From the NCBI GenBank assembly GCA_945870575.1, contig CAMBSK010000023.1, positions 1-44,928 on the forward strand: DNA of 44,928 nucleotides. Reading direction: 5' to 3'. This document shows, one piece after another, positions 9,653 to 18,623 of this stretch. A program made the position numbers and the translations under genes. The notes under the pieces were generated by a model. That model was not told the DNA's origin and searched no databases. It was given only the letters and a program-made list of their open reading frames with translations. Within the stretch, counting starts at the first letter, position 1. Every line of letters begins with the position of its first letter. This stretch comes from Bordetella parapertussis. Its GTDB lineage: Bacteria; Pseudomonadota; Gammaproteobacteria; Burkholderiales; Burkholderiaceae_C.

Positions 9653-10507
9653 ATGGCAGTTTTAAAGTCTTTGCACAATGTGCCGGCGCCGGCCAAATTG
9701 AATTTGTTTTTGCACATCACCGGGCGCAGACCTGACGGCTATCACCTGATTGAATCGGTGTTCATGCTGGTTGACTGGTGGGACATTTTGCATTTCGATC
9801 TTCTGCCCGACGGCGAACTGCAGCGCCGCGACCTCACAATGGCCTTGCCACCGGATGATTTGTGTCTGCGTGCGGCTCGCCTGTTACAGCAAGTCAGCGG
9901 CACGGATGCAGGCGTTTGCATCAGCATTGAAAAAAGGCTGCCGGCCCAGGCCGGTATGGGCGGCGGCTCATCCGATGCAGCTACCACTTTGCTGGCCTTG
10001 AACCGAATTTGGGGGCTTAACTGGCCGCTATCGCGTCTATTACCGCTGGGCTTATCGCTGGGTGCCGATGTGTCTTTTTTTCTGCGCGGTAGAAACGCCT
10101 GGGTACAAGGTATAGGCGAGCAAATCCAACCCCTGTTTTTACCGGCTGCGACGTTTGCCGTGCTCAAACCTGAACAAGGTCTGGAAACCGCGCTGATTTT
10201 CAAAGATGAGGCTCTGGTCAGGGACAGTTCTCCTGCTACAATGGCAGACTTTGCTGCACGGCCATATGCTTTCGGGCGTAATGATTTGCAGGCAGTTGCC
10301 AGGCGTTTGTGCCCGCAGGTTGACCAATCCTTGGAGTGGTTCAGCCGTCAGGGATTACGGCCCGGAATGACAGGTTCAGGCAGCGCGGTGTTTGCGCGCA
10401 TTTCGTCTGATACATTGCTTTCCGATCCGCCGACAGGTTGGCAGTTGCAGTTGTGCAGCAATCTGGAAATTCATCCCCTGGCCGGATGGGTTTCTTGCGA
10501 CGTTTGA
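9653..10507 (+). CDS. ispE: 4-diphosphocytidyl-2-C-methyl-D-erythritol kinase IspE
   Basis: GHMP-family kinase of the MEP isoprenoid pathway that phosphorylates CDP-methylerythritol. The 284-residue protein has PAPAKLNLFLHITGRRPDGYH near the N-terminus, the ATP-binding PAQAGMGGGSSDAA loop near residue 100, and GMTGSGSAVFA near 240. The ATG at 9653 follows the lolB stop by 7 nt, so it is in the same operon. The linked pair lolB-ispE and the following tRNA-Gln and prs form a conserved block. Confidence 0.95.
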   Translation: MAVLKSLHNVPAPAKLNLFLHITGRRPDGYHLIESVFMLVDWWDILHFDLLPDGELQRRDLTMALPPDDLCLRAARLLQQVSGTDAGVCISIEKRLPAQAGMGGGSSDAATTLLALNRIWGLNWPLSRLLPLGLSLGADVSFFLRGRNAWVQGIGEQIQPLFLPAATFAVLKPEQGLETALIFKDEALVRDSSPATMADFAARPYAFGRNDLQAVARRLCPQVDQSLEWFSRQGLRPGMTGSGSAVFARISSDTLLSDPPTGWQLQLCSNLEIHPLAGWVSCDV

Positions 10508-10539
10508 CGGAGGCTTGTTGAAATACAGGTTTCCCGCGT

Positions 10540-10616
10540 AGGGGAGTCGCCAAGTTGGTTAAGGCACTGGATTTTGATTCCAGCATGCGAAGGTTCGAAT
10601 CCTTCTTCCCCTGCCA
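10540..10616 (+). tRNA. tRNA-Gln (anticodon UUG)
   Basis: A cloverleaf with encoded CCA: acceptor AGGGGAG paired with the 3' strand TTCCCCT (one G-U), D-arm TCGCCAAGTTGGTTAAGGCA, anticodon loop TTTTGAT inside stem CTGGA/TCCAG, and T-arm AAGGTTCGAATCCTT. The anticodon is TTG, hence Gln. It sits between ispE and prs. Confidence 0.95.
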
Positions 10617-10634
10617 CTCCATTGCTGTATGACT

Positions 10635-10677
10635 AGAGCAACCGGGTTTGACGGTCACACCGTCACCTGAATGCTCT
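10635..10677 (+). repeat. Nested inverted repeats in the prs leader
   Basis: Outer arms AGAGCA (10635-10640) and TGCTCT (10672-10677) enclose a second hairpin GACGGT-CAC-ACCGTC (10650-10664). The structure lies between tRNA-Gln and the prs start without a T tract. It may be a processing site or a leader element of prs. Function not established. Confidence 0.4.
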
Positions 10678-10704
10678 TGAAATGTTTAACCTCAGGTCGT
10701 CAAG

Positions 10705-11682
10705 ATGTCGCACCCCGTCACCCCGGATTTCATGGTTTTCACCGGCAATGCCAATCCCGGCCTGGCTGCCGAGGTTGCCGGACATCTTGGAATTTCACTC
10801 GGCGCGGCTGACGTAGGACGCTTTTCTGACGGTGAAGTCACCGTCGAAATCAACCAAAACGTGCGCGCCCGCGACGTCTTTGTGGTGCAGTCCACCTGCA
10901 ACCCCACCAATGAAAACCTGATGGAACTGCTGATCATGGTCGACGCGCTCAAACGCGCCTCGGCTGAACGCATCAGCGCCGTCATCCCCTATTTCGGCTA
11001 TGCGCGCCAAGACCGCCGTCCGCGCTCCTCGCGCGTGCCCATTTCCGCCAAGCTGGTGGCTGATTTGCTGCAAACCGTCGGCGTGGCCCGCGTGCTGACC
11101 ATGGATTTACACGCCGATCAAATCCAAGGCTTTTTCAATATTCCCGTGGACAATATTTACGCTTCGCCGGTGTTGCTCGGTGATTTGCGCTTGAAAAACT
11201 ACGACGACCTTATCGTGGTGTCGCCCGATGTCGGTGGTGTGGTGCGCGCCCGTGCGCTGGCCAAGCAACTCAATTGCGACCTGGCCATCATCGACAAACG
11301 CCGCCCGCGCGCCAACGTCAGCGAAGTCATGCACGTTATCGGTGAAATTGAAGGCCGCAACTGCGTCATCATGGACGACATGATCGACACCGCAGGTACG
11401 CTGCTCAAAGCGGCTGAAGTGTTGAAAGAACGTGGCGCCAAAAAGGTTTACGCCTATTGCACCCATCCTATTTTTTCCGGTCCTGCCATAGACCGTATCG
11501 CCAAAGGCGAAGCGCTGGACGAAGTGGTGGTGACTGACACCATTCCGCTGAGCCCGCAAGCGCAGGAATGCCAAAAAATCCGCCAACTCTCTGTCGCGCC
11601 GCTGATCGCAGAAACGATTCAACGCATCGCCAAGGGAGAGTCGGTCATGAGTTTGTTCTCCGACCAGGATCAGCTTTTCTAA
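10705..11682 (+). CDS. prs: Ribose-phosphate pyrophosphokinase
   Basis: Makes PRPP from ribose 5-phosphate and ATP for nucleotide, His and Trp synthesis. The 325-residue protein has the ATP-site segment YARQDRRPR near residue 99, the [11 protein letters not shown] block, the flexible-loop residues DKRRPRA near 198, and the PRPP loop [11 protein letters not shown] near 222. The ATG at 10705 gives the usual Burkholderiales N-terminus; an internal ATG at residue 10 exists but would shorten it. Followed by rplY as is common. Confidence 0.95.
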   Translation: MSHPVTPDFMVFTGNANPGLAAEVAGHLGISLGAADVGRFSDGEVTVEINQNVRARDVFVVQSTCNPTNENLMELLIMVDALKRASAERISAVIPYFGYARQDRRPRSSRVPISAKLVADLLQTVGVARVLTMDLHADQIQGFFNIPVDNIYASPVLLGDLRLKNYDDLIVVSPDVGGVVRARALAKQLNCDLAIIDKRRPRANVSEVMHVIGEIEGRNCVIMDDMIDTAGTLLKAAEVLKERGAKKVYAYCTHPIFSGPAIDRIAKGEALDEVVVTDTIPLSPQAQECQKIRQLSVAPLIAETIQRIAKGESVMSLFSDQDQLF

Positions 11683-11709
11683 GCTGTAACTGTCGGGGGT
11701 CAATGTTGT

Positions 11710-11727
11710 GAGGCAGTTCGCTGCCTC
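11710..11727 (+). repeat. UUCG hairpin between prs and rplY
   Basis: GAGGCAG-TTCG-CTGCCTC is a perfect 7-bp stem with a very stable tetraloop. It is not followed by a clear T run, so it is at best a weak terminator. It could be a message-stability or leader hairpin for rplY. Confidence 0.5.
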
Positions 11728-11780
11728 GTTTGTGAAACCGAAGTCACACTGGTCGCGGTGGACTTCTTCAGGAGATCATT

Positions 11781-12407
11781 ATGAAATTCGTCGCTTTTGA
11801 GCGCAACAAGCAGGGAACGGGTGCGAGCCGCCGTCTGCGTATCACCGGTCGTACGCCCGGTATCGTGTATGGCGGTAAAGCCCACCAGCCGGTCAATATC
11901 GAACTTGACCACAACGCCTTGTGGCATGCACTGAAAAAAGAAGCTTTCCACGCCACCATTTTGGAAATGGAACTGGCCGGTCAAACTTCCAAAGTTCTGC
12001 TGCGTGACGTGCAATACCACCCGTTCAAACAACTGGTACTGCACATCGATTTCCAGCGTGTCGAAGCCGACACCATGCTGCACATGAAAGTGCCGTTGCA
12101 CTACAGCGGCCAGGAAAATTCACCTGCCGTCAAAGCCGATGCCTGCTTGGTCAACCCGGTCATGACTGAACTCGAAATCGCTTGTTTACCTTCCGATTTG
12201 CCCGAGTTCATCGCCATCGATTTGAGCGGCTTGAAAAAAGGCACTTCCTTGCATGTCAACGACGTTGCTTTGCCAAAAGGCGTGAAAGCTGTTGTTCATG
12301 GCAAAAACAACCCGGTGCTGGTCAGCGTCGTGTCTGTGGCCGAAGAAGTCGCCCCGGAAGCGGCTGCACCCGCAGCCGCACCCGCTAAGGGCAAAGGCAA
12401 GAAGTAA
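11781..12407 (+). CDS. rplY: 50S ribosomal protein L25/general stress protein Ctc
   Basis: Binds 5S rRNA in the large ribosomal subunit. This is the two-domain (TL5/Ctc) form: an N-terminal L25 domain with GTGASRRLR and GIVYGG, then a C-terminal beta domain. The 208-residue protein ends in an Ala/Pro/Lys-rich tail (about 185-208) that is probably flexible. AGGAG lies 8 nt before the ATG. The prs-rplY-pth order is classic for beta- and gammaproteobacteria. A terminator follows at 12429. Confidence 0.96.
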   Translation: MKFVAFERNKQGTGASRRLRITGRTPGIVYGGKAHQPVNIELDHNALWHALKKEAFHATILEMELAGQTSKVLLRDVQYHPFKQLVLHIDFQRVEADTMLHMKVPLHYSGQENSPAVKADACLVNPVMTELEIACLPSDLPEFIAIDLSGLKKGTSLHVNDVALPKGVKAVVHGKNNPVLVSVVSVAEEVAPEAAAPAAAPAKGKGKK

Positions 12408-12428
12408 TCAACATTCACTTCTGCAAAG

Positions 12429-12451
12429 AACCCGCTTCGGCGGGTTTTTTT
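12429..12451 (+). terminator. Terminator after rplY
   Basis: AACCCGC-TTCG-GCGGGTT stem and tetraloop (12429-12446) followed by a T run. This is a textbook intrinsic terminator and means pth likely has its own promoter or depends on read-through. Confidence 0.92.
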
Positions 12452-12470
12452 GCGCCTGATAATCCCAATC

Positions 12471-13151
12471 ATGATCAAACTGTTTGTCGGCCTGGGCAAC
12501 CCGGGCACTGAATACGAGTACACCCGCCACAACGCCGGTTTCTGGTGGATAGACCAACTCGCCGCGCAACTCAAAGTCAGCTTGCAGCCGGAAAAAAATT
12601 ACCACGGCTGGGCTGTGCGCGCACAGTTCGAAGGTCAGACCATTTGGCTGCTGAAACCCGCCACGTTCATGAACCTGTCGGGCAAATCGGTGGCGGCATT
12701 AACCAAATTTTTCAAAATTCAAGCTGAAGAAATACTGGTGGTGCATGACGAGCTTGACGTGGTACCCGGTGAAGCCAAGATGAAACTCGGCGGTAGCCAC
12801 GCAGGTCATAACGGATTGCGAGATATCCATGCCCAACTGGGTACCGACGCTTATTGGCGCTTGCGTTTAGGCATAGGCCACCCCGGCGTCAAATCTGAAG
12901 TGCTGCATTGGGTATTGAAAAAGCCAGCGCCGGATCAAAAAACAGTGATTGACACTTGCATAGACAGAAGCCTTAAAGCCGTAGCCTTGATGGTGAGCGG
13001 TGACATGGTGAAAGCCACACAACTGGTACACACCAGCAAACCGCCCAGGCCCAAACCGCCAAGACCGGCGGCGGCCACTCCCCCTAAGGAAGGCGATCTG
13101 CATGAACAATCCAACTCCCCTGCGCCAGGCTCTGAGCCTACTTCTTCTTAG
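12471..13151 (+). CDS. pth: Peptidyl-tRNA hydrolase
   Basis: Recycles tRNA from dropped-off peptidyl-tRNA. The 226-residue protein has GLGNPG at 6-11, the catalytic His in TRHNAG near 21, [11 protein letters not shown], and the conserved Asp in HDELDVVPG near 93, with [11 protein letters not shown] after it. It is about 30 residues longer than the E. coli enzyme: a C-terminal Pro/Lys-rich tail ([10 protein letters not shown] and beyond) extends over the start of the next gene by 50 nt. The start at 12471 gives [12 protein letters not shown], the family norm. Confidence 0.95.
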   Translation: MIKLFVGLGNPGTEYEYTRHNAGFWWIDQLAAQLKVSLQPEKNYHGWAVRAQFEGQTIWLLKPATFMNLSGKSVAALTKFFKIQAEEILVVHDELDVVPGEAKMKLGGSHAGHNGLRDIHAQLGTDAYWRLRLGIGHPGVKSEVLHWVLKKPAPDQKTVIDTCIDRSLKAVALMVSGDMVKATQLVHTSKPPRPKPPRPAAATPPKEGDLHEQSNSPAPGSEPTSS

Positions 13152-13392
13152 CCTTAGCTTGGGGCTGACGCAGCCTGCGCTGGCCCAAAAACAAGCCCCG
13201 GCACTTCAGTGCGAACAAGACGGCGTACTAAAGCCCTGCCCTGACAGCAAACCCTTGTCCGGCAAGGCCGGTAAACCAGTCAGTTTCAAAGCACAAACAG
13301 ACGAAGCCATGGCAGACAAGCCGGTCAAGAAAAAGAAAGCCAAGAAGGCCAGCAGCAAAAAATCCAAGCGCGCAAAAGCGGCTGAAGAATAA
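13102..13392 (+). CDS. Small secreted lysine-rich protein, unknown function
   Basis: A 96-residue protein with a clear signal peptide (hydrophobic core about residues 10-24, likely cleavage after ALA at 28). The mature part has two cysteines ([10 protein letters not shown]) that could form a disulphide, then a run of Lys/Ala with blocks such as [21 protein letters not shown] cut in two at residue 87. The start lies inside pth in another frame, with GGAAGG 9 nt upstream, so translation is probably coupled. The basic tail suggests binding to nucleic acid, peptidoglycan or LPS, but no family was recognised. Confidence 0.75.
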   Translation: MNNPTPLRQALSLLLLSLSLGLTQPALAQKQAPALQCEQDGVLKPCPDSKPLSGKAGKPVSFKAQTDEAMADKPVKKKKAKKASSKKSKRAKAAEE

Positions 13393-13400
13393 GCCGGGGC

Positions 13401-13673
<273 letters not shown>

Positions 13674-14162
13674 TCAGGTTTTGAGCTTGGCTTGCATGAA
13701 ACTGTGCACGCTGGGTGAAACAAACTGAGCCACGTCGCCGCCGAGTTGCGAAATTTCTCGCACCAAGGTGCTGGAGATGCACTGGTGTACGTCCAGGGTG
13801 TTGAGAAAAACCGTGTCGATGGCGGGAGCCAGTTTGCGGTTCATGCCGGCGAGTTGAAACTCGTAATCAAAGTCGGTCATGGAGCGTATGCCGCGAACCA
13901 TGGTTTTGGCTTGCAGTGTTTTGGCAAACTCAATCACCAGCCCGTCAAAGGTCTCCACTCGCACATTTGGGCAGTCGGCCAGCGCCTGGCGCGTCATCTC
14001 CAGTCTCTGGTCCAGGTCGAACATGGTTTTTTTGTGATGGGCACGTGCCACGGCGATAACTACCAAGTCAAACATACGCGCGGCGCGCCGGACTATGTCT
14101 TCGTGCCCCAGAGTAATAGGATCAAAAGTGCCCGGGTACAAAGCAATCACTGGCTGAGACAT
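13674..14162 (-). CDS. coaD: Phosphopantetheine adenylyltransferase
   Basis: Penultimate step of coenzyme A synthesis: joins ATP and 4'-phosphopantetheine to dephospho-CoA. The 162-residue protein has the nucleotidyltransferase motif PGTFDPITLGH at 10-20, VRGIRSMTDFDYE near 90, and ISSTLVREI near 129 as the ISSxxVR signature. Length matches the family. It lies between rsmD and the ferredoxin in the M16-rsmD-coaD-fdx operon. Confidence 0.96.
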   Translation of the reverse strand: MSQPVIALYPGTFDPITLGHEDIVRRAARMFDLVVIAVARAHHKKTMFDLDQRLEMTRQALADCPNVRVETFDGLVIEFAKTLQAKTMVRGIRSMTDFDYEFQLAGMNRKLAPAIDTVFLNTLDVHQCISSTLVREISQLGGDVAQFVSPSVHSFMQAKLKT

Positions 14163-14192
14163 AAAAGTCCTTGTGGGTACTGATGCGCCGGA

Positions 14193-14753
14193 TTATGCCG
14201 CCGGTTGCAATAAGTGGGCATGAACTGCACCTGCCTTCAAATGCCGGTACAAATTCCAACCCGCGGCCAGCAGCGTGTCCGCAGGCCAGGCTTTGGCTGA
14301 TTCCAGATACACAAAACCGCCGGATTTCAAACAAGCACGTGCAGATTGCAGCGCGCTATCGTAATGCGGGAAATCGTAAGGCGGGTCCAGAAACACCAGG
14401 TGCAGACTGTTTGGCGCTTGCTGGCGCAACATGGACAAACCGTCACCACGCTGCAACCGAATGCCGGTGGCTTTCAAACGCTCTGCATTTTTTTGCATGA
14501 CTTCTATGCAATGGCTGCTGCTCTCACCCAGCAACACCGAGGCTGCGCCACGCGAAGCCGCCTCAAAACCCAGTGCCCCGGTACCGGCGAACGGGTCGGC
14601 GCAATGCCAGCCACTCATGTCCTGCCCCAGCCAGTTGAACAAGGTTTCGCGAACGCGGTCCGGCGTGGGGCGCAAACCGGGCAGATTGGCCACCGGCAGC
14701 TTACTGCGCTTCCACTGTCCGCCGATGATGCGAACCTCGCCGCCGGGTTTCAT
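14193..14753 (-). CDS. rsmD: 16S rRNA m2G966 methyltransferase RsmD
   Basis: Methylates G966 of 16S rRNA during 30S assembly. The 186-residue protein has an N-terminal RIIGGQWK, a LRPTPDRVRETLFNWL segment, the SAM-binding DPFAGTGALGFEAASRGA near residue 53, and the catalytic DPPY near 123. The start at 14753 overlaps the stop of the upstream M16 gene (ATGA), so it is translated from the same message. Confidence 0.94.
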   Translation of the reverse strand: MKPGGEVRIIGGQWKRSKLPVANLPGLRPTPDRVRETLFNWLGQDMSGWHCADPFAGTGALGFEAASRGAASVLLGESSSHCIEVMQKNAERLKATGIRLQRGDGLSMLRQQAPNSLHLVFLDPPYDFPHYDSALQSARACLKSGGFVYLESAKAWPADTLLAAGWNLYRHLKAGAVHAHLLQPAA

Positions 14754-16072
14754 GGCGTCGGGCCAAGCACCACAGTGACCATGCGCTCAGGTTGCAGATT
14801 GCGGGCAAATGCCTGCTGTATGTCGGCAACGGTGATTTTGTCGACCAGATCGGTCCAATGGTCCAGGTAGTCCAGCGGCAGATCAAACCAAGCGATATTG
14901 CTCAAGTTGTCCATGAGTTTGCGGTTGCTGTCTAGGCGCAGCGCGAAGCCGCCGATGAGAAAGTTTTTTGCCGCCTGCACTTCCTGCTCGGTCGGGCCGT
15001 TTTTCACAAACTCGCTCACCACATTGGTTGCCACTTCAATGGCTTGCTCAGCCTGATCAGGCCGGGTTTGCAAACCGACAGTGAAAGCACCGGCGTGCTG
15101 ACCCGGTGAAAAATAACTGTAGACGCTGTAACTCAGGCCGCGTTTTTCGCGCACTTGCTCGGTCAACCGGGAGACAAAACCGCCGCCGCCGAGCACATAG
15201 TTGCCCACGATCAAGGGCAGGTAATCCGGGTGCTGACGGGCTATGCCGGGCTGGCCGATAAAGAGATGGGCTTGTGCGGATTCAAACGCAATGTCAACGC
15301 GTCTGGCTTGCTCCAGTGGCTTGACCTCATCGACCAGCGGTAACAACTCGCAGCTGCTGCCCGAAGGCAGTGAGGCCAGCAATTGCTCGACCATCTCATT
15401 GGCCTGTTCACGTCCTATGGCGCCGACGATACTGATGCGGGCGCGGCAAGGCACGAAGTGACGGGCATGGAATTCGGCCATCATCTGTGTATCGATATTG
15501 CGCAAACTCTCTGCGCTGGTTTCAGCGCCATAAGGATGGTTGGCGTAAACCGCTTGGGAGAAAGCTCTGCTGGCCAGCACAGAGGGCTTGGTCTCTGATT
15601 CCTGCAGGTTGGCAATCCAGCGCTCGCGCTCGGTTTGCCAGATGTCGCCAGGGAAGGCAGGGAACGCCAGCTGGCGCGCCGCTAGTTCAAACGCTGCGTC
15701 CAGCAACTCCGGTCGCGTCAGGCTGCGCAAACTCAGGCTCATGCGGTCCAGAGTGGCATTGGCGCCGACGATGGCACCCAGATCTGCCCAGGCTTCGCCC
15801 AACTGGTTTTCGTCCAGCGCCGCCAGATTGCCTTGCGCCTGGATGCCTTTACTCATCATCATGGCTGTGGCTTGCGCCAGCCCGCTGTTGCCCTTGCCGT
15901 CGCGCCGCGAACCGGCATCAAACTCAAGCTGAAAATCCACCATGGGCAGATTCGGGACTTCCATCAAATACACCCTGGCACCGTTGTCCAGCATCCAGAA
16001 CTGAATAGGTATGCCGGCCATGGCCGGAGACAGCAACAGGCATGACAGACATGCCAACAGATATTTTTTCAT
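14750..16072 (-). CDS. Periplasmic M16 peptidase homologue lacking the zinc site
   Basis: A 440-residue secreted protein (signal peptide about 1-19, cleavage after AMA) with the two-domain M16B fold. The HxxEH zinc motif is absent: the equivalent N-terminal region reads NSGLAQATAMMMSKG. The C-terminal half keeps the substrate-binding R/Y segment GGGGFVSRLTEQVREKRGLSYSVYS split after 20 residues at about 300-325. This pattern marks the non-catalytic partner of a heterodimeric M16 protease, as in related pairs. Start and stop overlap its neighbours by 4 nt each. Partner is the gene at 16069-17487. Confidence 0.9.
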   Translation of the reverse strand: MKKYLLACLSCLLLSPAMAGIPIQFWMLDNGARVYLMEVPNLPMVDFQLEFDAGSRRDGKGNSGLAQATAMMMSKGIQAQGNLAALDENQLGEAWADLGAIVGANATLDRMSLSLRSLTRPELLDAAFELAARQLAFPAFPGDIWQTERERWIANLQESETKPSVLASRAFSQAVYANHPYGAETSAESLRNIDTQMMAEFHARHFVPCRARISIVGAIGREQANEMVEQLLASLPSGSSCELLPLVDEVKPLEQARRVDIAFESAQAHLFIGQPGIARQHPDYLPLIVGNYVLGGGGFVSRLTEQVREKRGLSYSVYSYFSPGQHAGAFTVGLQTRPDQAEQAIEVATNVVSEFVKNGPTEQEVQAAKNFLIGGFALRLDSNRKLMDNLSNIAWFDLPLDYLDHWTDLVDKITVADIQQAFARNLQPERMVTVVLGPTP

Positions 16073-17487
16073 CGTGTACCTTCCGTGTGTCTGGCACCGG
16101 GTATGGGTTTGCGCATGGCCGGTCTGGGACCAGCCTGCGGCAGCAAATTGGCCACCGTCAGTTGTTCATCTACAAAATATTTTTGCGCGACAGCTTGCAC
16201 CTGTTGCGGGGTGACGGCGACCAGCGCTTCGACCAACCGGTCAGGGCTGTCCGGCGGCAAGCCTTCCACCCAGTAAGTACCCAGTTCACGCGCTTGGTTG
16301 AACAGCGAATCACGCTGGTAAATGGTCGACGCCAACCACTGAGCCCGCACCCGCTTCATTTCGGTCTCGTTGACGCCGTCGCGCGCAATCTCGGCGATTT
16401 GTTCGCGCAACGCGGTTTCCAGTTGCTCCACGCTTCTGCCCTTTGCAGGGACGCCGTCGAGCATGAACACCTGAGGTCCGCGCCCGCTGAAGGTGTGCGA
16501 AGCGCCCACGCTGTCAGCCAGGCGGTTATCGCCTTGCGCCAGCGCACGCTCTAGACGCGCGCCTCTGTAACCGTCAAGTACGGCAGCCAGCATGGTCAAG
16601 GCCAGCGCATCCTGGTTATCGGCCTGATCGTCAAAAGCGGAGAAGCCCGGCACTTTCCAGGACATGGCCAAGTAAGCCTGTTCAGCCGGTGCTTTGACTT
16701 GAATGCGGCGGGTTCCGCTTTGCGCCGGTTCAAGACGCGGTTTTCGCTCGGACACAGGCCGGGCTGGAATCACGCCGTAAAACTCTTCGGCCCAACGCTT
16801 GACCTGCTCGATATCCACATCGCCGACGATGACTACCGCCGCATTCGCAGGCACATACCAACGCTGGTAAAAATCGCGGGCGTCCTGCGGCGTCATGGAA
16901 TCAAGATCACTCATCCAGCCTATGACCGGGCGGCGGTAAGGCGAAGCAACAAACTGCGCCGCATTCAGTTGCTCGTACAACATCATGCGCGGCGAATCGT
17001 CAGTGCGCATGCGCCGTTCTTCCTTGACCACTTCGATTTCGCGCACAAATTCATCGTCCGGCCACTGGTTGTTGGCAAACCGGTCAGCTTCTAGGCGCAT
17101 CACGTCAACCAATCGGTTGGCCGGGATTTGCTGGTAATAACCGGTGTAGTCTTTGTTGGTAAATGCGTTTTCGCGTCCGCCCAGTGCAGCCACCTTGCGG
17201 GAGAAATCGCCGGCTTTGACGCTGGGCGTGCCTTTGAACAGCATGTGTTCAAGCACGTGCGCCACGCCTGAATAGCCGTCGACTTCGTCCATGGAGCCGA
17301 CGCGCAACCACAACATGTGTACCGCTGTCGGGGCTCTGGCGTCGGCTTTGACGATCAGCGTCATGCCGTTTTGTAATTTGAATTGCTGAACGTCCTGGGC
17401 ATAAGCCAGGCCCGCCAAAAACAAACCGCTGACCATGGCCAGCAAGCGCCAGTGAAGGCGCAATCTTTCAACACAATAGGGTTTCAT
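16069..17487 (-). CDS. Periplasmic M16 zinc peptidase (active subunit)
   Basis: A 472-residue secreted protease (signal peptide about 1-32, cleavage after AYA). The inverted zinc motif HVLEH is present in GVAHVLEHMLFKGT near residue 82, with the downstream glutamate in the following helix region. I start at the ATG at 17487, which has CAGG about 8 nt upstream and exposes the signal peptide; the longer reading reaches into the ftsY gene. Its stop overlaps the start of the inactive paralogue (ATGA). Together they probably form a heterodimer; the natural substrate is unknown. Confidence 0.92.
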   Translation of the reverse strand: MKPYCVERLRLHWRLLAMVSGLFLAGLAYAQDVQQFKLQNGMTLIVKADARAPTAVHMLWLRVGSMDEVDGYSGVAHVLEHMLFKGTPSVKAGDFSRKVAALGGRENAFTNKDYTGYYQQIPANRLVDVMRLEADRFANNQWPDDEFVREIEVVKEERRMRTDDSPRMMLYEQLNAAQFVASPYRRPVIGWMSDLDSMTPQDARDFYQRWYVPANAAVVIVGDVDIEQVKRWAEEFYGVIPARPVSERKPRLEPAQSGTRRIQVKAPAEQAYLAMSWKVPGFSAFDDQADNQDALALTMLAAVLDGYRGARLERALAQGDNRLADSVGASHTFSGRGPQVFMLDGVPAKGRSVEQLETALREQIAEIARDGVNETEMKRVRAQWLASTIYQRDSLFNQARELGTYWVEGLPPDSPDRLVEALVAVTPQQVQAVAQKYFVDEQLTVANLLPQAGPRPAMRKPIPGARHTEGTR

Positions 17488-17548
17488 AGAATGACCTGAG
17501 ATGGAGCGTGCATGTTGCACGTATCTTGCATTGTAGAAACCTGCAGCC

Positions 17549-18544
17549 ATGTTCAATCTGTTCAAGCGAAAACCCCCGAAAGAACCCGGCACAAGCGCGC
17601 GCAGCGCCGCCGAGGTCGCCGCCCAAAGCTGGCTGGGACGCCTGCGCAGCAGCCTGCAACGCACCGGCAGCAGCATTGCCGGGGTATTTACCAGCAAACC
17701 GATCGACGACGATTTGTACGAAGAGCTTGAATCGGCGCTTTTGATGGCAGATGCAGGCATGCCTGCCACCCAATTCATTTTGCAAAACCTCAAACTGAAA
17801 GTGAAGCAGACGGGCAGCAAAGACGGCGCCGAGGTCAAGGCCTTGCTGGTTCAGGTGTTGACCGAACTGCTGCTGCCCTTGCAGCGCGAGCTTGACATCA
17901 GCCAACACCAGCCGACAGTCATCATGGTGGCCGGTGTGAATGGTGCGGGCAAAACCACATCGATAGGCAAACTCACCCGGCATTTACATGATGCCGGCGC
18001 CAGCGTGCTGTTGGCGGCGGCAGACACATTCCGCGCTGCCGCCAAAGAACAATTGATGGTCTGGGCCGACCGCAACCAGGTCGACATCATCAGCCAGGAC
18101 CAGGGCGACCCGGCCGCCGTCAGCTTTGATGCGGTCATGGCCGGCAAAGCGCGCGGGCGTGACGTGGTGCTGGTTGATACCGCCGGTCGTTTGCCGACCC
18201 AGCTTCACCTGATGGACGAATTGAAAAAAATCCAGCGCGTGGTGCAAAAAGCCGATCCCACTGCGCCGCACGAAGTGCTGTTGGTGATCGACGGCAACAC
18301 CGGTCAGAACGCACTGGCGCAGGTGAAGGCGTTTGACGACACGCTGGGATTGACCGGCCTGATCATCACCAAACTCGATGGTACGGCCAAGGGCGGCGTG
18401 CTGGCGGCCATCGCTTTATGGGCAGCGCAACGCCCGGCGCCTGGGGTAAAACCGCTGGCGGTGTATTTCATAGGCATAGGTGAAAAACTGGAAGACTTGC
18501 AAAGTTTCAGAGCCGATGAATTTGCCCAGGCCTTAATCAGTTGA
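17549..18544 (+). CDS. ftsY: Signal recognition particle receptor FtsY
   Basis: Membrane-associated GTPase that docks SRP-bound ribosomes at the Sec translocon. The 331-residue protein has a short basic N-terminus, an N domain (about 25-110), and an NG-type GTPase: G1 GVNGAGKTTSIGKL near 130, DTFRAAAKEQL, G3 DTAGR near 210, and G4 TKLDGTAKGG near 272. The acidic A domain of E. coli FtsY is missing, which is usual in this group. It is divergent from the M16 operon with a 61-bp gap. Confidence 0.95.
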   Translation: MFNLFKRKPPKEPGTSARSAAEVAAQSWLGRLRSSLQRTGSSIAGVFTSKPIDDDLYEELESALLMADAGMPATQFILQNLKLKVKQTGSKDGAEVKALLVQVLTELLLPLQRELDISQHQPTVIMVAGVNGAGKTTSIGKLTRHLHDAGASVLLAAADTFRAAAKEQLMVWADRNQVDIISQDQGDPAAVSFDAVMAGKARGRDVVLVDTAGRLPTQLHLMDELKKIQRVVQKADPTAPHEVLLVIDGNTGQNALAQVKAFDDTLGLTGLIITKLDGTAKGGVLAAIALWAAQRPAPGVKPLAVYFIGIGEKLEDLQSFRADEFAQALIS

Positions 18545-18623
18545 CGGGTTCACAGGAACGATGCATGTACAAAGTTGCTGACACAGCGAGTCTTCAAGAC
18601 CAAGCGTATGTCTGCCATCTGCT

